Origin: Kluyvera cryocrescens NBRC 102467
GTDB taxonomy: Bacteria > Pseudomonadota > Gammaproteobacteria > Enterobacterales > Enterobacteriaceae
Direction of reading: 5' to 3'
Assembly (NCBI RefSeq): GCF_001571285.1
Contig: NZ_BCTM01000030.1
Location: 1-48,775 of the forward strand
DNA: 48,775 bases
Shown here: positions 42,404 through 48,775 of the stretch, piece after piece
How the letters are laid out: each line of letters starts with the position of its first letter
Position numbering within the stretch: the stretch's first letter is position 1
Translations under genes and position numbers: made by a program
The notes under the pieces: generated by a model
What the model was told of the DNA's origin: nothing
Seen by the model: only the letters and a program-made list of their open reading frames with translations
The model's database searches: none

Positions 42404-43558
42404 ATGGCCACGGTTTGCTCAGACGTAATAAATGTTAATGAATTAAACGATAACTGGTCCCGGATGGGTAACGATCTCCTCCGTCAGGCTGATATTAAGA
42501 TCAACGGTGGGCGACCATGGGATATTCAGGTACACCATGCTGATTTCTTCAAGCGCGTATTTCGTCAGGGTTCGTTAGGACTTGGCGAAAGCTATATGGA
42601 AGGGTGGTGGGATTGTGAGCGCCTTGATATTCTGTTTTACAAAATACTCAAAGCCAAGCTGGATAAACAGATGCCGGGCAATCTGAAAGATATTTTACGT
42701 ATCGCCAGCGCTCGACTATTTAATCTGCAATCGCGCAGCCGTTCCTGGATTGTTGGCAAAGAGCATTACGATATTGGTAACGATCTTTTTACCCTAATGC
42801 TTGATCCGCATATGCAATATTCCTGCGGTTACTGGAAAGACGCGCAATCGCTAGAAGAAGCGCAAAATGCGAAGCTCAAAATGATCTGCGAAAAGCTGCA
42901 GCTCAAACCCGGCATGCAGCTTCTTGATATTGGCTGCGGTTGGGGAGGGCTCGCCGCTTATGCAGCCCGCCATTACGGCGTTAGCGTGGATGGGGTGACC
43001 ATCTCCCGCGAACAACAAAAACTGGCACAGCAGCATTGCGAAGGGCTGGATGTCTCCATTTTATTGCAGGACTATCGCGACCTGAACAAGACTTACGATC
43101 GTATTGTCTCGGTCGGTATGTTTGAGCACGTAGGGCCGAAAAACTACGAGACCTATTTCAGCGTTGTTGACCGCTGCCTGAAACCGAACGGCCTCTTTTT
43201 ACTGCACACGATTGGCAGCAATGAGACGGGGTTGAACGTCGATCCATGGATCAATAAATACATCTTCCCCAATGGTTGTCTGCCGTCTATTCGGCAAATC
43301 GCCAACGTTAGCGAATCTCGCCTCATCATGGAGGATTGGCATAACTTCGGCAGCGACTATGATAAAACGTTGATGGCGTGGCACCTGCGCTTTAACGCCG
43401 CATGGCCAGAACTGACGCCGAACTACACAGCACGCTTTCGTCGGATGTTTAACTACTATCTGTGCGCCTGCGCTGGGGCGTTTCGTGCGCGGGACATTGA
43501 ATTATGGCAGGTGCTGTTCAGCCGAGGGGCGGAAGGCGGAATGTACGTTTATCGCTAA
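42404..43558 (+). CDS. cfa: Cyclopropane-fatty-acyl-phospholipid synthase (Cfa family)
   Basis: Cfa transfers a methylene group from S-adenosylmethionine to unsaturated fatty acyl chains in membrane phospholipids. This protein has 384 residues (E. coli 382) and is similar throughout. The SAM-binding motif is LLDIGCGWGGLAAYAARHYG near residue 172. KEHYDIGNDLFTLMLDPHMQYSCGYW near 122-147 is the substrate signature, and GMFEHVGPKNYETYF near 242 contains the catalytic Glu/Tyr region. In E. coli cfa lies elsewhere (about 37 min), so this may be a second copy or a moved gene. An AGGGA ribosome site precedes the ATG. Confidence 0.9.
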   Translation: MATVCSDVINVNELNDNWSRMGNDLLRQADIKINGGRPWDIQVHHADFFKRVFRQGSLGLGESYMEGWWDCERLDILFYKILKAKLDKQMPGNLKDILRIASARLFNLQSRSRSWIVGKEHYDIGNDLFTLMLDPHMQYSCGYWKDAQSLEEAQNAKLKMICEKLQLKPGMQLLDIGCGWGGLAAYAARHYGVSVDGVTISREQQKLAQQHCEGLDVSILLQDYRDLNKTYDRIVSVGMFEHVGPKNYETYFSVVDRCLKPNGLFLLHTIGSNETGLNVDPWINKYIFPNGCLPSIRQIANVSESRLIMEDWHNFGSDYDKTLMAWHLRFNAAWPELTPNYTARFRRMFNYYLCACAGAFRARDIELWQVLFSRGAEGGMYVYR

Positions 43559-43574
43559 CGACAAGCGGGACGAT

Positions 43575-43591
43575 GCCGGGTTTTTCCCGGC
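43575..43591 (+). terminator. Hairpin after the cfa gene
   Basis: A stem GCCGGG/CCCGGC encloses a TTTTT loop 16 bases after the stop. The T-run is inside the loop, so it is an imperfect terminator. Confidence 0.5.
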
Positions 43592-43615
43592 CTTCCCTGA
43601 ACACAGGGTATAGTT

Positions 43616-43746
43616 TATAACTCTATTTTATTGTGCCTCATCTCCTAAAACCTTCGATAAATCCCTTATTTTGTGGATTGTCCTTTCTTTCTATTTGTTG
43701 AGTATAACTCTATAATAATGGGTATTAACGTCATTAATTAGAGTTA
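43616..43746. promoter_or_regulatory. hipBA-type promoter with three TAACTCTA operator copies
   Basis: TATAACTCTAT occurs at 43616-43626 and 43703-43713, and the core in reverse (TAGAGTTA) at 43739-43746. The middle copy overlaps a perfect -10 hexamer TATAAT at 43711-43716, and the last lies between promoter and start codon. This is a sensible layout for autorepression by the HipB-like protein. The motif differs from the E. coli hip operator TATCC-N8-GGATA. Confidence 0.6.
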
Positions 43747-43755
43747 AAACACATT

Positions 43756-44073
43756 ATGTTGGATTTATCTCTTAGCAAGCCCGCCGAAGTGGTGAAGCTG
43801 CTTTGCAGTCGATTACGCCAGGAAAGACTGAGCCAGCAGGCAACCCAGGCAGAGGTCGCGGCAAGAGCCGGTGTCGGCGTGAATACGGTGTCAAATCTGG
43901 AAGCTGGGCGAAACGTTAGTTTTGACAGTCTGATCCGGGTTGCCATGGTACTGGGCTTTTCCAACGAGCTTGAAGCGCTGTTTAAACCCCGAGTCGAAAG
44001 CCTTGACGATATTCTGCGTTATGAAAAAAGCGCCAAGCGTCAGCGGATAAAGCGGAAGAGTGACAATGCCTGA
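43756..44073 (+). CDS. HipB-like antitoxin/repressor (XRE family)
   Basis: This helix-turn-helix protein has 105 residues. The XRE domain covers about residues 13-70, with TQAEVAARAGVGVNTVSNLE as helices 2-3. The C-terminus is a basic tail (KSAKRQRIKRKSDN). It probably binds the TAACTCTA motifs in its promoter and neutralises the kinase encoded downstream. The stop overlaps the start of the HipA-type gene by 8 bases. No strong ribosome site is seen, so a low or leader-dependent start is likely. Confidence 0.85.
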   Translation: MLDLSLSKPAEVVKLLCSRLRQERLSQQATQAEVAARAGVGVNTVSNLEAGRNVSFDSLIRVAMVLGFSNELEALFKPRVESLDDILRYEKSAKRQRIKRKSDNA

Positions 44074-45334
44074 GATGATCGAAGTCTACTACGAAGGTTG
44101 GGGGGAACGCTGGCTGTGGGGGCGGTTAATTAGCTCTACCGCGCTAACCGGGCGGCCGTTGATTGCCTTTGAATACAGCGAGGAGGCGGTCAAAAAAGGG
44201 CTTGAACTTTCCCGGATGACTTTACCCCTCAATGGTACACGCCTGAGACGTGATTTTCCATCGCACCAGTTGGGGCTGCCGGGCCCGGTTTACGATGCGT
44301 TGCCGGACGGTTGGGGGATGCTGCTGATGGACCGGCTTTTCAAACGCCGGGGGGTGAATGCGGCGCGCGTTGGGCCACTGGAGCGGCTGACCTATATTGG
44401 TGATAGCGCAATGGGCGCAATGACCTTCCATCCCGTTCAACCCAATGACTCTGGGGACCTGAAGCAAGATGTACCTCTTGCCCAACTGGCGGCTGAAGTG
44501 CAGGCGGTGCTGAGCGGTGAAGGGGGGGAGTTTTTGCAAAAACTGCTTCAGATGGGCGGTTCACCGCAGGGAGCAAGGCCAAAAGTCTTGTTATACCGCG
44601 ATCCCCAAAGCCAACAGTTTACGACGATAGCCCAACCTGGATTCGAAGCCTGGCTCGTCAAGTTTCCCGCGCAGCGTGAACACCCAGAAGTGTGCGCCAT
44701 TGAAGCCGTCTACGCGGAATGCTTGCGCCGTTGTGAGATTGATACGCCGCAAACGGCATGGTTTCCGCTACCGGACGGGCAAGCCGCGTTTGCCAGTAAA
44801 CGTTTTGACAGGCACGACGGGCTGCGCGTGCCGATGCAAAGTCTGGCGGCGTTCACAGGGGCAAATTATCAGCTCGCCGGATCGCTCGACTACGTGAATT
44901 TTCTGCGTGCGACGCAGATTTGTACCAACGACGTGCGAGAAAAAGCGCGGGCCTTTGCACGAGTCGTCTTTAACGTCATTTTTAATAACCGCGATGATCA
45001 TCCGAAAAACTTTGCCTATTTGATGGCGGAGAATGGGCAGTGGACGCTGGCGCCCGCATTTGATGTGACCTTTAATGAAGGTCCCGGCGGCTATCACCAG
45101 ATGGATGTGATGGGAGAAGCATTAGATATTGGTCGTCAGCATCTTGAGGCATTAGGCCGGCAGGAGGCCGAATTAACCGATGACCAAATTGATGCCATGA
45201 TCGTCGACTACAGCGCGGTGGGCAAGAGTTTCTCTGACATTGCTCGCGCCCGTTATCCAGGACAGATAACGGAAGAGACGCTTAATTATATTCAACAGCA
45301 GATTGCCAATAATATGGCTCGATTGCAGCGTTAA
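44066..45334 (+). CDS. HipA-family serine/threonine kinase (toxin-like)
   Basis: HipA proteins are kinases; E. coli HipA phosphorylates glutamyl-tRNA synthetase and causes persistence. This member has 422 residues. The N-terminal HipA subdomain runs to about 120. The glycine-rich loop MGGSPQGARPK lies near 166, with the Ser that is autophosphorylated in relatives. The catalytic Asp and Asn are in NNRDDHPKNFAYL near 308, and the metal-binding Asp is in LAPAFDVTF near 332. All key residues look intact. The target may differ from E. coli HipA because the sequence is distant and GGS-x-GARPK is closer to the CtkA/YjjJ-type branch. The ATG at 44066 overlaps the antitoxin gene. Confidence 0.87.
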   Translation: MPEMIEVYYEGWGERWLWGRLISSTALTGRPLIAFEYSEEAVKKGLELSRMTLPLNGTRLRRDFPSHQLGLPGPVYDALPDGWGMLLMDRLFKRRGVNAARVGPLERLTYIGDSAMGAMTFHPVQPNDSGDLKQDVPLAQLAAEVQAVLSGEGGEFLQKLLQMGGSPQGARPKVLLYRDPQSQQFTTIAQPGFEAWLVKFPAQREHPEVCAIEAVYAECLRRCEIDTPQTAWFPLPDGQAAFASKRFDRHDGLRVPMQSLAAFTGANYQLAGSLDYVNFLRATQICTNDVREKARAFARVVFNVIFNNRDDHPKNFAYLMAENGQWTLAPAFDVTFNEGPGGYHQMDVMGEALDIGRQHLEALGRQEAELTDDQIDAMIVDYSAVGKSFSDIARARYPGQITEETLNYIQQQIANNMARLQR

Positions 45335-45348
45335 ACGGCCTAAAAACG

Positions 45349-45377
45349 AGCCACACCGAGCCAAACGGTGTGGCTTT
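45349..45377. terminator. Terminator between the hipA-like gene and the permease gene
   Basis: A 10-bp stem AGCCACACCG/CGGTGTGGCT with a 7-base loop is followed by TTT. It lies between two converging stops. Confidence 0.75.
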
Positions 45378-45382
45378 CCGGG

Positions 45383-46633
45383 TTAGAACATGGAATAGAG
45401 CAGCGCCGAAACGGTCAAAATTCCACACACCATCACCATCAGCGACGTCAGGCCGCGCAGCGGTTTTAACGCCGGACGGGTAAAGATTAACCACGTTGGA
45501 ATAATAAACAGGAAAATCGCAATTAGCGGCCCACAAACGGTTTCAATCATATTGATAACATCGGGGTTTAAATAAACAACCAGCGATGTGACAATAAACA
45601 TCAATACGGAAATGATTAATTTAATCCGTTTAATCTGGCTGTTTCCTTTTATTTTAAACAGGTCCGCTGCCAGTACGTTAAACGTTTCTGCGACCGGCAT
45701 TGAAATCCCTAAAAATGATTTCGTCATTCCCAATATGGCAATGAATGGCGCCAGATACAGTATTGCGCTCATACCGCCGTTACCACCAATAACCGACAGC
45801 ACGTTCAGATTCTGTGCCTTGGCCATTTCGAACGTTTCGCGCGGCGTACTCAAAATACAGCTCAATACGAAGAAAATAATGCTGAAGAAAATAAGGGCAT
45901 AGGCGCGACGGATCACCCGTACGGATTGATTTTCACCACCATGTCCCGGTTCTCGGTACCAGGAAGCCAGCGCAGGAATAAGCGGGGCGGAACATAGCGA
46001 AAATGCAATCAGCGGCAGGGTTAACCACAAATCTTTCAGCGAGCTGCCAACCGATGATGATTGGGTCTGCTGCCAGGTATTGGAAATATTGCTGAAGTTC
46101 CAGGCCGGGATCTGGGAGGCGGCGATGGCAATAATAGCAATGGCGAACGGCAGCGCCAGCGCGCTCAGAGTGCTCACGACTTTGTCGCGCCCTTTACTCA
46201 GAACGATGTGCAGGATAAGCAGCACGATAAGCGTCAGGCTACCGCGGTGAATACCGCCCACGTGCAGGCGTTCAGTCAAGAAATGACTCAGGGCGTTAAT
46301 CAATGACACTGCATACACCAGGGTAACCGGGTAATGTGCCACGCAGAAAAACAGCTTCATGGCCTGGCGGCCTTTGGTGCCGAAAAATGAGCCAAAGAGT
46401 GGCAGCGTTTGATCGGCCTGGTCATGTCCCTGCCGGTCACGCATGAATACTCGGCAGATGAGGACGTGCGGCACCAGCGCTAGCGGGATAGCAAGCAGGA
46501 GTAGCATAAGAAAGATCAGCGGGCCGCGCGTCCCAATTTCCACCGGTAGGAACAGGGTGCCTGCTCCTACCGTTGCGCCATAAACACCCATCATCCAGAT
46601 GGTATCTTTTTTGGTCCATTGAGGACGGGACAT
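45383..46633 (-). CDS. SdaC/StP-family amino-acid permease (HAAAP family)
   Basis: This inner-membrane transporter of about 416 residues has 11 hydrophobic segments. The N-terminal WMMGVYGATVGAGTLFLPVEIGT carries the unwound-helix glycine motif of the hydroxy/aromatic amino acid permease family. Closest in type are SdaC, TdcC, YhaO and YhjV; serine or threonine transport is likely but not proven. The start is uncertain: ATG 46633 (MSRPQWTKKD) fits the family, with in-frame ATGs at 46651 and 46660. The 270 bases upstream hold no gene. Confidence 0.85.
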   Translation of the reverse strand: MSRPQWTKKDTIWMMGVYGATVGAGTLFLPVEIGTRGPLIFLMLLLLAIPLALVPHVLICRVFMRDRQGHDQADQTLPLFGSFFGTKGRQAMKLFFCVAHYPVTLVYAVSLINALSHFLTERLHVGGIHRGSLTLIVLLILHIVLSKGRDKVVSTLSALALPFAIAIIAIAASQIPAWNFSNISNTWQQTQSSSVGSSLKDLWLTLPLIAFSLCSAPLIPALASWYREPGHGGENQSVRVIRRAYALIFFSIIFFVLSCILSTPRETFEMAKAQNLNVLSVIGGNGGMSAILYLAPFIAILGMTKSFLGISMPVAETFNVLAADLFKIKGNSQIKRIKLIISVLMFIVTSLVVYLNPDVINMIETVCGPLIAIFLFIIPTWLIFTRPALKPLRGLTSLMVMVCGILTVSALLYSMF

Positions 46634-46895
46634 CGCTGTTTCTTTAATCATAATACTCATAAATATCGAAAAATAACGCGAACGTTAACGGTGAGTTATT
46701 AGGGGTAACGTGAAAGGGGAAGAATAATAAGTGGAGTAAACGCCAGTTTTATTTACAGCAACTTTGTCTTGCATGCCTTTAATTCGATACTACTGGCTCT
46801 TCTGCGCAAGCGGCAAGTGGTTTTTGGCGTTATTTGGAAATTTTCTGATATTTGTAATAATGTTTCACATCATTGTAACGTATTAGCAGCGCAGG

Positions 46896-46926
46896 AAAGA
46901 ACCGGTGACATTTTCACCGATTCTTT
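46896..46926 (-). terminator. digH terminator-like hairpin
   Basis: AAAGAACCGGTGA pairs with TCACCGATTCTTT (one mismatch) around a 5-base loop, 8 bases after the digH stop on the minus strand. The outgoing strand has TTCTTT. The rest of the gap 46661-46895 is AT-rich with no other clear signal. Confidence 0.6.
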
Positions 46927-46933
46927 CCACTGA

Positions 46934-48247
46934 TTAATTACCCCAGCGATCTTTGAGATAATTCACTGCATCCTGGGTTTGAGGTTGTTCCAGATAACCC
47001 TCACGGAACAGGATGGTACCGTTAATGTTGGAGGCGGACTCGTTGAGATCAATCTGTTTTTTCAGTTCCGGAACACCGCCTTCAATCGACCAGTCGGGTT
47101 CATTTTTTGACGGTTCGCCAATTTTGTAGAGGGCTATACCAATATACAGTCGCGTATTGGTTGGCTTAACGACGTCGGCCCACCACTTAGCCAGCACATC
47201 ATAGCGCGCAGCATCACGGGCAAAAGGCCAGTATAGCTGCGGGGCGATATAGTCTAATAACCCCTGCTGTACCCATTGGCGGGTATCGGCGTAGGACTCA
47301 TCGTAGGCCGCAGCACCGCGAGTGTCGGAACCGGCGGGATCGTGCGAACGGTTACGCCAAACGCCGGCCGGGCTCACGCCAAACTCCACGTTCGGGTTGA
47401 TCTGCTTAATCGTGCGCGATACCTGCGCAATCAGCTGCTGCGTATTATGACGTCGCCAATCTGCTTTTGAGGCAAATCCCTGACCATATTGGCGGAAAGT
47501 GGCATTGTCGTTCAGTTCAGAACTACGCGTCTCAGTATAGAAATAGTCATCAAACTGCACACCATCAATAGGATAGCGGGAGACCACTTCCGCCACGATA
47601 CTGGTGATCCAGTCACGCGCTTCCGGAATGCCTGGGTCGACGACAAAACGGTCGCCCGATGTGCGGATCCAGTCACGATGAAGAACGTAAACGCTAGGCG
47701 GCGACTGCGTAAGCGTATTGTTGAGGGCTGTGATGGTTGATGGTTTGGTATTCACCGAAACCCGATAGGGGTTAAACCAGGCGTGTACCTTCATCCCACG
47801 CTGATGAGCCTCGTCGAGCACGAACTGCAGCGGGTCATAGCCCGGGTATTCGCCAATATTCCCGGTCATCATATCCGACCATGGCAAAATATTGGATTGC
47901 CACAGCGCGGTTCCATCCGGCTTAACCTGGAAGAAAATGGTGTTGATACCAAGACTCTTGAGGTTGTCGAGCTTCGCCCGCATCGCAGTTTGCTGCTGAT
48001 TAATACGCAAGGTACTGCTACCGGCATTGATTGAGCTAATCGGAGGCCAATCGAGGCGCGATACGGTGGTGAGCCAAACGCCGCGCATGGGTTCATTACT
48101 GTGCTGAGTTTTACCGGGCGTCGAAGTAGAAGGTGATTTAACCGGAGTTTTTGAGTCACAGCTCGCCAATAAAAGCGCGGCGACAATCAATGCGCTGGCC
48201 TTTTTCATTGTCGACATGCGGGAAACGCTAAAAGAACTGAGAGTCAT
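46934..48247 (-). CDS. digH: DigH (YddW), divisome-associated peptidoglycan glycosyl hydrolase lipoprotein
   Basis: DigH cleaves glycosidic bonds in denuded glycan strands at the division septum in E. coli. This protein has 437 residues from the ATG at 48247 (E. coli 439). A lipoprotein signal ends in the lipobox LLASC, with Cys30 acylated. The GHL10 barrel starts at MRGVWLTTVSRLDWPP. Conserved blocks are FFQVKPDGTALW, MKVHAWFNPYRVS, IDGVQFDDYFY and FGVSPAGVWRNRSHDP, which include the acidic catalytic residues. The exact start is uncertain; ATGs at 48217 and 48208 also give usable signals. It is not next to the DMSO-reductase genes as a functional unit. Confidence 0.93.
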   Translation of the reverse strand: MTLSSFSVSRMSTMKKASALIVAALLLASCDSKTPVKSPSTSTPGKTQHSNEPMRGVWLTTVSRLDWPPISSINAGSSTLRINQQQTAMRAKLDNLKSLGINTIFFQVKPDGTALWQSNILPWSDMMTGNIGEYPGYDPLQFVLDEAHQRGMKVHAWFNPYRVSVNTKPSTITALNNTLTQSPPSVYVLHRDWIRTSGDRFVVDPGIPEARDWITSIVAEVVSRYPIDGVQFDDYFYTETRSSELNDNATFRQYGQGFASKADWRRHNTQQLIAQVSRTIKQINPNVEFGVSPAGVWRNRSHDPAGSDTRGAAAYDESYADTRQWVQQGLLDYIAPQLYWPFARDAARYDVLAKWWADVVKPTNTRLYIGIALYKIGEPSKNEPDWSIEGGVPELKKQIDLNESASNINGTILFREGYLEQPQTQDAVNYLKDRWGN

Positions 48248-48428
48248 AGGTGCCGTTGTTCGGGTTGTCACGAGTGAGGAACATTCTCTTACTATTGACG
48301 GCGAAGTCAATCGGTTAGCCAGCAGGGAATAGGGCATTTACTCATCCAGAGCAATAAATGTTCTGTTAGTCCGGAACAGCACGTGAAGAGACAATAAAGT
48401 CTTGGTAAAGAGATCGAGTGGGATCATA

Positions 48429-48447
48429 GGATCGTATAAAACGATCC
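48429..48447. repeat. Inverted repeat upstream of digH
   Basis: GGATCGT/ACGATCC with a 5-base ATAAA loop lies in the 255-base gap between the VF530-family stop and digH. It may be a terminator of the former without a T-run. The rest of this gap shows no clear gene. Confidence 0.35.
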
Positions 48448-48592
48448 CGATGGTTGCGCAGGGGTAAAGCGGGACAGTGTCGAAGTTTACGTCACAGCCA
48501 ACAATGAATAGTAAGCACTTACTATTTTAATCATTGCCGCTCATTATCTTTTTAAGCGATACAAGAAGAACATGTTGTATAAAATATCCGTT

Positions 48593-48775
48593 CTACGAGT
48601 CTTTCTTGACCCGACTGTTTGCCCATGGATCAACAGGGGATTTATCTGCGGAGTCTTCAACCATGTCCGCCAGCGAATCGAGATAAAGTGCTTCAACTTC
48701 AGTGCGGGCCCAGGGAGTACGGCGCAAGAATTTCAGACTGGATTTAACGCTCGGGTCTTTCTTAAAACAGTTGAT
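48593..48775 (-). CDS. VF530-family (DUF2132) DNA-binding protein, C-terminal fragment
   Basis: The last 60 codons of a gene reaching past the window end are visible. [20 protein letters not shown] and [12 protein letters not shown] are the hallmark of the VF530/DUF2132 family, whose solved members bind DNA. After the core there is an acidic tail ([18 protein letters not shown]) ending VKKDS. The start is outside the window. The gene is not in E. coli K-12 as I recall but is common in related enterobacteria. Confidence 0.85.
   Translation of the reverse strand: MNCFKKDPSVKSSLKFLRRTPWARTEVEALYLDSLADMVEDSADKSPVDPWANSRVKKDS

Noticed and set aside
1-48775. CRISPR arrays, tRNA genes, insertion sequences, integrases
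   Set aside because: No regular direct repeats with spacers, no tRNA-like cloverleaf, and no transposase or integrase motifs were seen on either strand.

Overview
The window is chromosomal DNA of a member of the Enterobacteriaceae. Gene content and order follow the ynfG-to-yneE segment near 34-35 min of the Escherichia coli chromosome, recognised from remembered protein sequences (RspA, Dcp, MarRAB, EamA, SotB, UxaB, Sad, GlsB). The segment is rearranged and carries extra genes. The species cannot be fixed from sequence alone; something in the Citrobacter/Enterobacter/Klebsiella/Kluyvera range is an inference. I see no rRNA, tRNA, insertion sequence, prophage or CRISPR array.

Layout. Positions 1-5.1 kb: a DMSO-reductase-type operon (ynfG fragment and one ynfE/F-type catalytic subunit), then ynfD, ynfC, ynfB and ynfA, with no speG between ynfB and ynfC. 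Positions 5.1-15.4 kb: a sugar-acid cluster. It holds rspA, a uronate isomerase, a GPH-type symporter and a mannitol-dehydrogenase-family reductase (together a plausible glucuronate to 2-keto-3-deoxygluconate route), then rspB, yiaK-like and yiaL-like genes, a uspF-like gene, and the GntR regulator rspR. The same 16-bp motif, with the same element 32 bp upstream of it, precedes rspA and rspB. Positions 15.4-19.2 kb: ydfG, dcp, a probable minus-strand small RNA, an unknown 56-codon gene, and the Mg2+-stress pair mgrR (sRNA with a PhoP box) and mgtS (31 residues).

Positions 19.2-22 kb: an FtrA-type regulator divergent from a rhodanese, and a MetE-related methyltransferase with a MetJ-like operator. 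Positions 22-27.6 kb: ydeE, eamA, the marRAB operon with marO and marbox, marC and sotB. Positions 27.6-38.8 kb: a PhzF-family gene, an L-lactate-dehydrogenase-like gene, a GNAT gene, ptrR/sad, glsB, yneG, a MASE2-GGDEF cyclase, another GNAT gene, uxaB with an ExuR/UxuR-type operator, the bestrophin-like yneE and a third GNAT gene.

Positions 38.8-48.8 kb look accessory. They hold an unrecognised 32-residue membrane peptide, a metallo-hydrolase/GlxA-type regulator pair, a PerC-like protein, an AraC regulator divergent from a cyclopropane fatty acid synthase, a HipB/HipA-type pair with repeated operator motifs, a SdaC-type amino-acid permease, the peptidoglycan glycosyl hydrolase digH, and the end of a VF530-family gene cut by the window edge.
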